Source: Bacillus cereus G9842 (lineage in GTDB: Bacteria; Bacillota; Bacilli; Bacillales; Bacillaceae_G). From it: a stretch of 64,000 bases of DNA. This document shows, one piece after another, positions 26,738 to 35,817 of the stretch. A program made the translations under genes and the position numbers. The stretch lies in assembly GCF_000021305.1 (NCBI RefSeq), contig NC_011772.1:1588001-1652000 (forward strand), in the 5' to 3' direction. How positions within the stretch are numbered: position 1 is the first letter of the stretch; each line of letters opens with the position of its first letter. Under the pieces are notes generated by a model. The model was not told the DNA's origin, did no database searches, and saw only the letters and a program-made list of their open reading frames with translations.

Positions 26738-27628
26738 ATTTTTTGTTGCAAATGAATGGATGCTCTGTAGTAAAAAAGAAATGATTTTAGAATTCCATCT
26801 GTCCTCATGATGAATCGTATAAATATTACGCTGAAATTCAAATTCTGGGATTGGTATATAGCATAGCTCATTTCGTTGTATTTCTTGCTCAATAGCAAGT
26901 TTAGAAATAAAGGCAATTCCATTACCATATTTTAAAATTTGTTTCATCGTTTCTAATGAGTCTAATTCAATTTCTGATTGGAATGTAATGTTATGAACTG
27001 ACATCCATTTTGTAAGTAAATCTCTCGTTGTAGATGGATTACGATGCAATAGTATGCGTTCCTTTTCGATATTTTGTAACGATACATTTTCTTTCTTTGA
27101 AAAATGATGTTCTTTGGAAAAGGCAAGAACAAGTGTATCAGGTATTATATTCGTTTGTTTTAAAAGTGGTTCATCAAATGGAGCAGCGGAAATTATCCCA
27201 AGATCGATTTCGTGATTTTGTAGCATCATTCGAATTTCAGGGGCTGTTTTAACTAGTAGCGTTATTTTTATATTGGGAAATTCACATTGAAATTCATGAA
27301 CGACTTCTGGCAAAAGATAAGTCGCTGGTACATAACTAGCGCCGATTGTTATAGCACCTTTATTAAAATCTTTAAACTCTTGCGTGACACGTCTAGCTTC
27401 TTTCATAAGTGCATCTATTTTAGAAGCATAATGGTGCAAAGCCTCACCAGCCTCTGTTAAGAAATACCTTCCAGAACGTAATTCGAATAAAGACACACCG
27501 AGTTCTTCTTCTAAGCTTTTTATATGAAATGTAATAGTTGGTTGTTTAACGCCAAGTTTTTCTGCAACAATTGTAAGCTTTTTGTATTTCTTAATAAGTA
27601 CTACAATTTCTAATTTTAAGAGATTCAT
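26735..27628 (-). CDS. LysR-family transcriptional regulator
   Basis: A 297-aa regulator with the LysR winged helix (KKLTIVAEKLGVKQPTITFHIKSLEEELG, residues ~16-45 with the recognition helix QPTITFHIKSLE). The effector domain is of periplasmic-binding type (ITIGASYVPATYLLPEVV and later). It diverges from the ABC operon and shares the 162-bp intergenic region, including the dyad at 27656. It is therefore the likely regulator of that operon. Confidence 0.9.
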   Translation of the reverse strand: MNLLKLEIVVLIKKYKKLTIVAEKLGVKQPTITFHIKSLEEELGVSLFELRSGRYFLTEAGEALHHYASKIDALMKEARRVTQEFKDFNKGAITIGASYVPATYLLPEVVHEFQCEFPNIKITLLVKTAPEIRMMLQNHEIDLGIISAAPFDEPLLKQTNIIPDTLVLAFSKEHHFSKKENVSLQNIEKERILLHRNPSTTRDLLTKWMSVHNITFQSEIELDSLETMKQILKYGNGIAFISKLAIEQEIQRNELCYIPIPEFEFQRNIYTIHHEDRWNSKIISFLLQSIHSFATKN

Positions 27629-27655
27629 TATGAATTGCCGCCTTTTTTATTTTAA

Positions 27656-27674
27656 CTATAGAAAAAATCTATAG
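27656..27674. promoter_or_regulatory. LysR-type operator dyad
   Basis: CTATAGAAAAAATCTATAG is a 6-7-6 inverted repeat. It contains the ATAG-N7-CTAT form of the LysR T-N11-A motif, 28 nt upstream of the regulator's start. Confidence 0.7.
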
Positions 27675-27790
27675 AAATAAATAGTTTATTAGAAGTTTTT
27701 TAATTTAATCTTTACAGTACATTAACATTCAGTATAAATCTTCCATATAGAATGAAAGCAGGTTAAGAATGAGGGGAGAGAGGTGAAGCA

Positions 27791-28783
27791 ATGGATATTA
27801 CAATTAGTGGATTAGAAAAGACATTTGGAAAAACACAGGCGTTAAAGCCGTTGCAGATTGTAATGAAACAAGGGGAATTCACTACACTTTTAGGACCTTC
27901 GGGGTGTGGGAAAACGACTTTACTTAGAATGATAGCAGGGCTTGAAGAACCGGATAAGGGAGAAATATATTTTGGAGACCAGTGCATGTATTCTGCTGCA
28001 AAAAAGATAAAGACATCTCCTCATGAACGGAATATCGGTATGGTATTTCAAGATTTTGCTTTATGGCCGCACATGACTGTTTTTGACAATGTTGCATTTG
28101 GTTTAAGGGCTACAAAGCAAACAAATCATTTACGAGAAAAAGTAGAAGATGCGATAAAGCGAGTTCGCCTGCAAGGTATGGAGAAAAGGTATCCACACGA
28201 ACTTTCTGGTGGACAGCAACAACGTGTCGCATTCGCTAGAGCAATTGTAACAAAACCTCATTTTATTTTATTTGATGAACCGCTAAGTGCACTCGATGCA
28301 ATTTTGCGAGAAGAAATGAGAATAGAGCTTATGGATATCGTTCATTCCATTGGTTTAACTGCACTGTATGTCACTCACGATCAAACAGAAGCAATGTCAA
28401 TGTCAGACCAAATTATTGTCATGAAACAAGGAGAAGTATTACAAAAAGGAACACCGGAAGATATTTATGTTAAACCGTCTCATGAATTTGTTGCCAAATT
28501 TGTTGGTAAGGCGAATTGGCTTGTAGAGGGTAAAAAAATGGTTCGTCCAGAGCATGTGAGCTGGACGAAAAATGAAGTGTGCGAAATGTATACAGGTGAA
28601 ATTAAGCACGTTACATATGTAGGAGAACGGTATGAAATAAAAGTAAACATGGGGGCACTCGGAATATGGACAGCTTATCACAATAGTAAATTAAGCATCG
28701 GTAAACCAGTATCGTTATATGTGCCAAAAAAATGTATTCATCATATAGGGGGAGAATCGTATGAAGAAATTCAGTTCGCTTAA
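27791..28783 (+). CDS. ABC transporter ATP-binding protein (Fe3+/phosphonate/PotA-like class)
   Basis: A 330-aa ATPase. Walker A GPSGCGKTT (35-43), Q-loop FQDFALWPHMTV, signature LSGGQQQRVAFARA, Walker B FILFDEPLSALD and H-loop YVTHDQTEA are all present, with a C-terminal TOBE-like domain (~245-330). The class serves importers for ferric iron, 2-aminoethylphosphonate, polyamines, thiamine or sulfate. It overlaps the binding-protein gene by 23 nt. Confidence 0.92.
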   Translation: MDITISGLEKTFGKTQALKPLQIVMKQGEFTTLLGPSGCGKTTLLRMIAGLEEPDKGEIYFGDQCMYSAAKKIKTSPHERNIGMVFQDFALWPHMTVFDNVAFGLRATKQTNHLREKVEDAIKRVRLQGMEKRYPHELSGGQQQRVAFARAIVTKPHFILFDEPLSALDAILREEMRIELMDIVHSIGLTALYVTHDQTEAMSMSDQIIVMKQGEVLQKGTPEDIYVKPSHEFVAKFVGKANWLVEGKKMVRPEHVSWTKNEVCEMYTGEIKHVTYVGERYEIKVNMGALGIWTAYHNSKLSIGKPVSLYVPKKCIHHIGGESYEEIQFA

Positions 28784-29786
28784 GTCTTTATTTGTATGTA
28801 CTTTATTATTTTCGGCTGTAGTAACAGGGTGTAGTTCAAAGACAGGCAATGCAGATGCAAAAAGTAAAAATACGAATGAAAAGAAAATTGTTGTATATAG
28901 TGCAGGGCCAAAAGGGTTAGCAGAAAAAATTCAAAAAGACTTTGAAAAGAAAACAGGTATAAAAGTAGAAATGTTTCAAGGAACAACAGGTAAGATTTTA
29001 GCGAGAATGGAAGCTGAAAAGAAAAATCCAGTCGTTGATGTAGTCGTACTTGCATCATTACCAGCGATGGAAGGATTAAAGAAAGAGGGTCAAACGTTAG
29101 CTTATAAAGAAGCGAAACAAGCTGATAAGCTGCGTTCTGAATGGTCAGATGATAAAGGACATTATTTCGGGTATAGTGCTTCAGCATTAGGGATTGTGTA
29201 CAATACAAAAAATGTGAAGACAGCGCCTGAAGATTGGAGCGATATAACGAAAGGGGAATGGAAAGGAAAAGTGAATCTTCCAGATCCAGCACTTTCAGGT
29301 TCAGCTTTAGACTTTGTAACAGGATATGTGAAAAAGAATGGAAAAGATGGATGGAATTTATTTGAACAGCTTAAGAAAAATGAAGTTACAGTAGCAGGAG
29401 CAAATCAAGAAGCTTTAGATCCAGTAGTAACAGGTGCGAAAGATATGGTAATTGCAGGTGTTGATTATATGACGTACAGCGCAAAAGTAAAGGGTGAACC
29501 GGTTGATATCGTATATCCAAAAAGCGGAACAGTTATTAGCCCACGTGCAGCGGGGATTATGAAGGATAGTAAAAATGTAGAGGGTGCAAAAGAGTTTATT
29601 GATTATTTATTATCAGATGATGTGCAAAAACAAGTTGCTAAAGCGTATTTATTGCCAGGTAGAACAGATATAAAAGCTGAAAATAGACCGAATGTAGAAG
29701 AGATTCCAGTATTAAATATTGATTGGAAAACAGTTGAGAAAGAGCAAGATGAAATAGGAAAACAATTTAAGAAAGTATTTCAATAA
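28761..29786 (+). CDS. ABC transporter substrate-binding lipoprotein (family 1 type)
   Basis: A 341-aa lipoprotein with signal MKKFSSLKSLFVCTLLFSAVVTGC (lipobox V-T-G-C, Cys-24). The mature domain is of the AfuA/FbpA/PhnS type: KIVVYSAGPKGLAEKIQKDF, then FGYSASALGIVYNTK, ITKGEWKGKVNLPDPALSGSA and SGTVISPRAAGIMKDSKN. The ferric-binding double Tyr is not evident (GVDYMTYSAK has two separated Tyr), so iron is not the only candidate. The substrate is not assigned. Confidence 0.88.
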   Translation: MKKFSSLKSLFVCTLLFSAVVTGCSSKTGNADAKSKNTNEKKIVVYSAGPKGLAEKIQKDFEKKTGIKVEMFQGTTGKILARMEAEKKNPVVDVVVLASLPAMEGLKKEGQTLAYKEAKQADKLRSEWSDDKGHYFGYSASALGIVYNTKNVKTAPEDWSDITKGEWKGKVNLPDPALSGSALDFVTGYVKKNGKDGWNLFEQLKKNEVTVAGANQEALDPVVTGAKDMVIAGVDYMTYSAKVKGEPVDIVYPKSGTVISPRAAGIMKDSKNVEGAKEFIDYLLSDDVQKQVAKAYLLPGRTDIKAENRPNVEEIPVLNIDWKTVEKEQDEIGKQFKKVFQ

Positions 29787-29798
29787 GATGGTGATTCC

Positions 29799-31469
29799 AT
29801 GGTAAATCGATTCATATCAGTAAGACAAGTTGGAATGACGGTAGCGTTATTACTTGTGGCGATGTTAATCGTCATTCCGCTTTTTCTCATTTTATTTTCT
29901 AGTATATATGAAAATAGCAGCTGGAACTTTTTAAAGCCTTTTGAAGTGATGCAGAGTGGTGGATTAGCTGGGATTTTTCTAAACTCGATGCTTCTAGGTG
30001 TACTCGTTGTAATAGGAGCTACAATATTTGCATTTCCATTGGCGTTTATTATGAGGAAAACAGATGTAGGAAAGTATAGTAAGTTAGATATTGTTTTTAT
30101 GATTCCATTTATGACACCGCCGTATATTGGATCAATGGGCTGGATTTTGTTCATGCAACCTAACGGCTATTTTGAACAATTTTTTCCGATGCTAAAGACA
30201 GTTTCATCATCGTTTTTTAGTTTAGGAGGTATGGTCTTAATTATGAGTCTGCATTTATTCCCATTCCTTTATTTCATGCTGAAAAACACGTTACTTCAGA
30301 TTGGGAGTAGTAAAGAAGAAGCTGCAGCAGTTCATGGCGGAAGTTTTCTCTATCGTTTAAGAAAAATAATATTGCCGTTATTAGTATCAAGTTATGTAAT
30401 GGGTGCTTTACTCATTTTCGTAAAGACGATTGCTGAATTTGGAACACCGGCTACATTCGGACGTAGAATAGGATTCCACGTGTTAACATCAGAAATCCAT
30501 AAATTTATTTCGAGTTGGCCAATTGATTTTAGTAGTGCAACAGCATTATCTTCTTTATTACTTAGTGCTTGTATGCTCATTTGGTATATGCAAAATGTAT
30601 TGAATCGAAAGTATTCATATGCAATGGTTAGTGGAAAAGGTGTGAAATCTAAAAGATATACTTTGTCTATATTTACGCGCGTTGTAGCATGGATGTATGT
30701 AATTGGTTTATTAATCGTATCAATTGGAATTCCATACTTTTCTATACTGATTGCTTCTTTGTCAAAATTAAGAGGCGGCGGTTTACATGTAAATAACTTT
30801 ACAACAAGCCATTATGAGGCATTGTTTACAATGGGATCTCCGGGATTAGAGGCTTTATGGAATAGTTTTCTTTTTTCACTCGTAACAGCGATTATTGCGG
30901 TAATGATTGGAGTCTTTTTGGCACTTATGATTCGAAAGGGGAAAAAAAACTCTGAAAAATGGCTCGATATGTGCGGTATGTTACCCAATATGGTACCAGG
31001 AATCGTTATGGTTGTAGGTCTTATTCTATTTTGGAATTCACCATATATGCCCCTGTCAATTTACAATACACCAGTCATGGTTATCGTAACGTATGTTGTG
31101 CTGTTTTTACCTTACACGGTGCAATATGTAAAATCATCACTCGGACAAATTGATGATTCTCTCATGCAGGCAGGAAGTGTTTTTTCGGGAAATTATATTT
31201 ATATTTTTAGAAAAATAATATTGCCTCTTATTATCCCAGGCATTCTTGCTGGATGGGCGATGACATTTACAATTTCGATAAGAGAGTTAGTAGCATCGCT
31301 TCTCGTATTACCTCCATCAGTAGAAACGTCAGCAACGTTTATTTTTGCTCAATTTGAACAGGGTGAAGTATCTATAGGCATGGCGATGGCCGTTGTTTCT
31401 GTTGGACTTACAACAATGTGCTTATTACTGCTACAACATATGGAGCAAAAGCGAAAAGGGGTAGCATGA
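29799..31469 (+). CDS. ABC transporter permease with two fused membrane domains
   Basis: A 556-aa protein with twelve predicted helices as two tandem MetI-like units. The two EAA loops are EEAAAVHGGSFLYRLRKIILP (first half) and DDSLMQAGSVFSGNYIYIFRKIILP (second half), both close to the FbpB-type EAA-x3-G-x9-I-x-LP pattern. Fusion of both permease domains is typical for FbpB/ThiP/PhnU-like importers. The stop overlaps the next start (ATGA). Confidence 0.92.
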   Translation: MVNRFISVRQVGMTVALLLVAMLIVIPLFLILFSSIYENSSWNFLKPFEVMQSGGLAGIFLNSMLLGVLVVIGATIFAFPLAFIMRKTDVGKYSKLDIVFMIPFMTPPYIGSMGWILFMQPNGYFEQFFPMLKTVSSSFFSLGGMVLIMSLHLFPFLYFMLKNTLLQIGSSKEEAAAVHGGSFLYRLRKIILPLLVSSYVMGALLIFVKTIAEFGTPATFGRRIGFHVLTSEIHKFISSWPIDFSSATALSSLLLSACMLIWYMQNVLNRKYSYAMVSGKGVKSKRYTLSIFTRVVAWMYVIGLLIVSIGIPYFSILIASLSKLRGGGLHVNNFTTSHYEALFTMGSPGLEALWNSFLFSLVTAIIAVMIGVFLALMIRKGKKNSEKWLDMCGMLPNMVPGIVMVVGLILFWNSPYMPLSIYNTPVMVIVTYVVLFLPYTVQYVKSSLGQIDDSLMQAGSVFSGNYIYIFRKIILPLIIPGILAGWAMTFTISIRELVASLLVLPPSVETSATFIFAQFEQGEVSIGMAMAVVSVGLTTMCLLLLQHMEQKRKGVA

Positions 31470-32728
31470 TGAGGATAGAAGTATGGGGTGGGGCAGGAGA
31501 ATACGGTCGCTCCTGCTATTTTGTAAAAAATAAAGAGACGAAAATAGTATTTGATTGTGGTATTAATCGATCTTATGAGGATAGTTATCCAAAAATAGAG
31601 AGAGAAGCTGTTCCATTTTTAGATGCGGTATTTTTATCACATATTCATGAAGATCATACGATGGGTTTACCTTTATTAGCGAAGTATGGATATAAGAAAA
31701 AAATTTGGACGACTCGTTATACGAAGGAGCAACTGCCGTTATATTATGAAAAATGGAGAAACTATAATGTGATGCAAGGGTGGAATTTACCTTATAGCGA
31801 CCAACACATAAAAGATTTAAATTATGTATGTATTGATGAGATTAGTAATCCAAATGAATGGATACAAATTACTCCTACATTGCGGTTTCAGTGGGGATAT
31901 AGTGGGCATGTATTAGGAGCTGTTTGGTTTTTAGTTGATTTGTGTAATACATACGTGTTCTATTCCGGCGATTATTCAGCAGAGTCTAATATACTACGAG
32001 CTAATTTACCTGAGAAATTGGGCCACAATATAAAAGTTGCAATTGTAGATGCCGCTTACCACACAGATGATGTTTCGCAAAATGAAAGATTAGATGATCT
32101 ATGTGCAGAAATTGAGCGAGTTATGCAGAATAAAGGAATAGCATTGCTACCGCTGCCACAACTTGGTAGGGCGCAAGATATAGTATTGTATTTATATGAA
32201 CGATATAAAGAATTTCCGCTTATAGTAGATAAAGAAATTTTGGCTGGATTTGAAGAGATGTTCATATATAAAGATTGGATAAAAAATAATGAAGAACTTA
32301 AATGGATTATGGAGAGTTTAAAAAGAAACATAATAGTGATGGATAATGACATTAGTATGCAAAATAGTTATGGAATAGTTGTAATGAGTGATGCGAATAT
32401 GCAAACGAAACGAGCACAGTTATGCTATGAACAGCTTCGGAATGAAAAACGTAATTCCGTTATTTTTACTGGGCATATTGCGAAAGGGAGTTTTGCAGAA
32501 AGAGTTATGAAAGAACATGTAAGGAGTACATGTAGGGTGAAGCGAGTTCCGTATAAAGTTCACCAAAGTATAAAAGACGTTAAAGAGATGTTAAATACAT
32601 TATTACCAGAACATACGGTGCTAGTGCATGCTTTGAAAGAGGATACGGATCGATTACAACAAAAGCTAAGTACAGCAGGATATGAAAATGTATATTCACT
32701 TGCAATGGAACGTATAGAAGTCATTTAA
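31466..32728 (+). CDS. Metallo-beta-lactamase fold hydrolase, beta-CASP-like
   Basis: A 420-aa hydrolase. The MBL metal motif HIHEDH (~58-63) follows GGAGEYGRSCYFVKNKETKIVFDCG. Later elements are SGHVLGAVWFLVD with YSGDYSAES, and a C-terminal FTGHIAKGSFAERVMKEH, which match the motif layout of beta-CASP nucleases (GH...GD... GH..GS). The conserved beta-CASP HxH near the end is not clear. It overlaps the permease gene by 4 nt, so it belongs to the ABC operon, an unusual partner. Likely a phosphodiesterase; the substrate is unknown. Confidence 0.75.
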   Translation: MMRIEVWGGAGEYGRSCYFVKNKETKIVFDCGINRSYEDSYPKIEREAVPFLDAVFLSHIHEDHTMGLPLLAKYGYKKKIWTTRYTKEQLPLYYEKWRNYNVMQGWNLPYSDQHIKDLNYVCIDEISNPNEWIQITPTLRFQWGYSGHVLGAVWFLVDLCNTYVFYSGDYSAESNILRANLPEKLGHNIKVAIVDAAYHTDDVSQNERLDDLCAEIERVMQNKGIALLPLPQLGRAQDIVLYLYERYKEFPLIVDKEILAGFEEMFIYKDWIKNNEELKWIMESLKRNIIVMDNDISMQNSYGIVVMSDANMQTKRAQLCYEQLRNEKRNSVIFTGHIAKGSFAERVMKEHVRSTCRVKRVPYKVHQSIKDVKEMLNTLLPEHTVLVHALKEDTDRLQQKLSTAGYENVYSLAMERIEVI

Positions 32729-32748
32729 AATGTAAAGGGGATAGGTAT

Positions 32749-33582
32749 ATGAAAAAAGTATTTGTATTCGTAAGTATTTTCTTTTGTTGTTTTCTTTATA
32801 ACGTTAAGGAAGGGTTTGCTGCTAGTCCAATGAAACCTAGTTTTGAAGTAAAGTTATTATTGAAGCCAGAACAAGTATTAGGTTATAACAAAGAGATGAA
32901 GCAAGAGGTGCTAGAACATTTCCAGGCTGGTACAAAATATGAAAGAATACAAGTACAATTTTTAGATACTGCAAATAAAAGTTTAAGTGATGAAGGTTGG
33001 TTTGCTAGAATTCGAAAGAAAGAATTTAGTAAAGATTTTGAACTAACATATAAAAAAAGATATCCTATTCAAAATGGTGTAATTCAAGATGCACTAGAAG
33101 TAGCTAAAAAAGAAGGATTCGATAGTAATACGGATAGTTATGAGGCGGAAATAGATTGGGGATTTGAGAAGAAAACATTAAGCATTTCAAATAAGAAAAG
33201 TTACAGTGCTAAAGGATATGGAATACTTGATTTACCAAATGAACAAGCTGCTCAAAATATGTTAATGGAAAAATTACCAGGGAAAATGAACAGATGGTTG
33301 TATACAAATTGGGGAGAAGAGATGTTAAAGAATTCCCGTATTTACGGTCCTGTATTAATGAAACGATATACAGGAGAGTTTGAAAACATAAAAGCAAATA
33401 TTGAAATTTGGCCATTAAGTAATACCGGAAAATTAGAAGATGACTTCGTAATAGAAGTGTCATTTAAAACAAATGAAGAAAGTATTGCGACAAAACAAAG
33501 GGAATTATTAATGGCGAGTTTAGAGAAAAAAGGCTGGTTGTTACCGAAAGATAGTTTGAAGACAGAGCTTATTTTTCAGTAA
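32749..33582 (+). CDS. Secreted CYTH-domain protein
   Basis: A 277-aa protein with a Sec signal peptide (MKKVFVFVSIFFCCFLYNVK, cleavage near GFA-AS). The mature part matches the CYTH/triphosphate tunnel fold: FEVKLLLKP at the start, FLDTANKSLSDEGWFARIRKK, FELTYKKRYP and YEAEIDWGFEKKTLSI. The usual ExExK start motif is reduced to E-V-K, so triphosphatase activity is uncertain. Known CYTH enzymes are mostly cytoplasmic; an exported one is unusual. It lies 20 nt after the MBL gene and before the terminator, so it is last in the ABC operon. Confidence 0.72.
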   Translation: MKKVFVFVSIFFCCFLYNVKEGFAASPMKPSFEVKLLLKPEQVLGYNKEMKQEVLEHFQAGTKYERIQVQFLDTANKSLSDEGWFARIRKKEFSKDFELTYKKRYPIQNGVIQDALEVAKKEGFDSNTDSYEAEIDWGFEKKTLSISNKKSYSAKGYGILDLPNEQAAQNMLMEKLPGKMNRWLYTNWGEEMLKNSRIYGPVLMKRYTGEFENIKANIEIWPLSNTGKLEDDFVIEVSFKTNEESIATKQRELLMASLEKKGWLLPKDSLKTELIFQ

Positions 33583-33587
33583 ATAGT

Positions 33588-33621
33588 AAAAAGGAATCCA
33601 TATGCCATGGATTCCTTTTTA
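33588..33621. terminator. Bidirectional terminator after the ABC/CYTH operon
   Basis: AAAAAGGAATCCA / TGGATTCCTTTTT, 13 perfect base pairs with a 7-nt loop. Confidence 0.93.
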
Positions 33622-33631
33622 TATATGAGTA

Positions 33632-34054
33632 TTAAGCTAAATCAGCTGACACGAACATATCACTATTTTGAAGATTTTTAGAGCGTAAACTATAAGCAAC
33701 TACCTTCGTTTTATATTGTTTTACAACATCAACATGCTCTTCATGACTGTAAATATAAAATGTGAAATCTTTTTTACCACGTTTTGCATTGATAATTAAA
33801 GGAGTGCCTTCATTATGGGGTGGTGCATAATAGCGATCTAAAAATAAACCTTCGTTAAAATCATGAATAATTTTTGATTTCTGTTCGCCTTCTACGTTAT
33901 TTCCGTGAATTGTAATAGTCACATTCTCTTCTTCAAGTTTTGGATGTGTTTCGTACTTGCTAATAATGGATTCAATAACAGTGTTAGGAAGGCTAGAAAC
34001 GATAATTTTAAATGCCCCAAATACAACTAACATTACAATAAACCAAGTCGTCAT
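33632..34054 (-). CDS. YfmQ-family membrane-anchored protein
   Basis: A 140-aa protein with one N-terminal helix (TTWFIVMLVVFGAFKIIVSS). The rest is a soluble domain containing KYETHPKLEEENVTITIHGN, VEGEQKSKIIHDFNEGLFLDRYY, INAKRGKKDFTFYIYSHEEHVDVVKQYK and VVAYSLRSKNLQ. It resembles B. subtilis YfmQ throughout. The molecular role is unknown. ATG 34054 is favoured over 34063 by the spacing to AAGGGG. Confidence 0.78.
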   Translation of the reverse strand: MTTWFIVMLVVFGAFKIIVSSLPNTVIESIISKYETHPKLEEENVTITIHGNNVEGEQKSKIIHDFNEGLFLDRYYAPPHNEGTPLIINAKRGKKDFTFYIYSHEEHVDVVKQYKTKVVAYSLRSKNLQNSDMFVSADLA

Positions 34055-34276
34055 AGTAATCATCCCCTTTATTCTATTTAATAATATAACTCATATGGTA
34101 ATAGTACATATGGTGAAGTTTTGTATAATTTGTGAAAAATATGCCATTTTTACGAATGAAATATTAGAAAAATCAATTTTGTTACAAAAAGTTGAAATTG
34201 AAGTATTTTAAAAGAAAAAGGTTTATAATAAAAATATAACTAATAACCACATTACTAATTATAAGGAAGTGTAACT

Positions 34277-34438
34277 ATGAGTACTGTAGCAATCGTATAT
34301 GGTATTATTCTTTCCACAATTATTGTTTTGTTTTTTGTTGGGGTTTCACGTTATATTCATAAATGGAAAGAAAGCGTTGCGAAATTAAATCACATTGAAG
34401 AAGAACTTAGTGATTTAATGTTACATCATGGTAAATAA
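34277..34438 (+). CDS. Small single-pass membrane protein (53 aa)
   Basis: The protein begins MSTVAIVYGIILSTIIVLFF, one transmembrane helix (residues ~4-25). A short amphipathic, charged tail follows (RYIHKWKESVAKLNHIEEEL). SD ATAAGGAAG precedes the ATG. It is monocistronic, with its own terminator at 34478. The layout, a TM helix followed by a coiled-coil-like tail, recalls small Bacillus membrane proteins of unknown role. Confidence 0.65.
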   Translation: MSTVAIVYGIILSTIIVLFFVGVSRYIHKWKESVAKLNHIEEELSDLMLHHGK

Positions 34439-34477
34439 AAAGATAATTTTTTAACGAAACAATGTGAAGGATATCAC

Positions 34478-34513
34478 AAAACATGCTTTCCTAATGAAGG
34501 CATGTTTTTTTGT
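34478..34513 (+). terminator. Terminator of the 53-aa gene
   Basis: AAAACATGC-x-TTC / GAA-x-GCATGTTTT hairpin followed by a run of T. Confidence 0.78.
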
Positions 34514-34675
34514 TGTGTGAAAGTTAGACATATTCATGAGATTTTCCATACAATACAGTGTGAAATAAAAAAATGATTCTTTGCTTGTAGGAATATTTAT
34601 TCGTTTTTGTATAATTTTGTAATTTAGTTCGGTATAATTATGATATAGAAGGAAATTTGTTAGAGGGGGTATATT

Positions 34676-35767
34676 GTGAACATATTAAAGATTATAGGAA
34701 TAATTGCAGGAGTCATTATAGTAGCTGTTATAGCTTTCTTTGTTATTATGAATTACTATTTGTCAAAAGAAGATCCTGATTACGTATTAAAGTACATAAA
34801 AGAACATAAAGAAGATGAAACATGTTCATTACTTATTAAAAGAAATGGAGAAGTATTAACTTCTATAAATGAAAATAAAAAATTGCCATTAGCAAGTATG
34901 GCAAAAATCGTAATAGCAGTTGAATTTGCTAAGCAAGTTTCAGAAGGAAAAATAAGTCGTGATGAACAAATTTCATTGCACGAGCTAGAAAAATATTACG
35001 TTAAAGATACTGATGGTGGAGCACATCCTAACTGGTTAGAAGATGCCAAAGCGAGAGAATTAGTGAAAAATGGACAAATCGCTTTAGAAGAAGTCGCTAA
35101 AGGAATGATTCATTATAGTTCTAATGCAAATACAACATATTTGTTAGAAAAGCTTGGAATAGAAAGAGTAAATGAAAGTATAAAAGAGTTAGAGCTTACT
35201 AGTCATGATAAGTTCACTTCTTATACGGCTGCACTATATATGAGAGGATACGTAGAAAAAGAACTTCATGTGCCAGAAAATCAGTCATTAAAAACGTTAC
35301 GTAACATGTCAAAAGATGAATATAATAAACATGTGTTACAAATACAGGAATGGATGAAAGATGAGGAAGAATGGAAAAAGCGGGATATTCCATTAAAAGT
35401 AGATATGGAATTTCAGCGAATTTGGTCAGATCGATTAGTGGGTGCAAACGCTAAAGATTATATGAGTATAATGGAAAAAATAAATAGTAGAAATTATTTT
35501 CCTAAATTAATGCAAGAAGAAATCGAGAATATTTTCAAAGGCACAGTTGATAATAGTAAGTTAGAATTTGCGGGGCAAAAAGGTGGATCTACCGCATTCG
35601 TATTGACCAAAAGTTTGTATAGTACAGATAAGAAAGGTAATAAGATAGAAGCTGTCATTATGTTTAACGATATAGAAAATCAAGTTGTATATCAAAAGCT
35701 GAGAAATAATATAAATTATTTTATTCAAGATGCTATAACAGATGAAGAGTTTAGAAATAAATTATAA
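34676..35767 (+). CDS. Membrane-anchored serine hydrolase, class A beta-lactamase-like
   Basis: A 363-aa protein with an N-terminal membrane anchor (residues ~4-28). A penicillin-recognising fold follows, with SxxK at S74-M-A-K77 (in LASMAKIVIAVEFA), SxN at S148-S-N150 (HYSSNANTTYLL) and a KGG variant of KTG in GQKGGSTAFVL. All three catalytic motifs are in order, so it is probably a D-Ala-D-Ala carboxypeptidase, esterase or beta-lactamase-like enzyme facing outward. No class A E166-type loop is evident. GTG start after AGAGGGGG. Confidence 0.82.
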   Translation: MNILKIIGIIAGVIIVAVIAFFVIMNYYLSKEDPDYVLKYIKEHKEDETCSLLIKRNGEVLTSINENKKLPLASMAKIVIAVEFAKQVSEGKISRDEQISLHELEKYYVKDTDGGAHPNWLEDAKARELVKNGQIALEEVAKGMIHYSSNANTTYLLEKLGIERVNESIKELELTSHDKFTSYTAALYMRGYVEKELHVPENQSLKTLRNMSKDEYNKHVLQIQEWMKDEEEWKKRDIPLKVDMEFQRIWSDRLVGANAKDYMSIMEKINSRNYFPKLMQEEIENIFKGTVDNSKLEFAGQKGGSTAFVLTKSLYSTDKKGNKIEAVIMFNDIENQVVYQKLRNNINYFIQDAITDEEFRNKL

Positions 35768-35817
35768 TGAAATAATTTTATTATGTAAACAACATGCTAT
35801 TAAAGGTAGGTATTGAG

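Noticed and set aside
27656..27790. Fur box before the ABC importer
   Set aside because: Looked for because ferric importers are in this class; only the LysR-type dyad is present, with no GATAAT-type repeat.
28780..29292. 170-aa minus frame opposite the binding lipoprotein
   Set aside because: Leu/Phe-rich antisense shadow of a Lys-rich gene.
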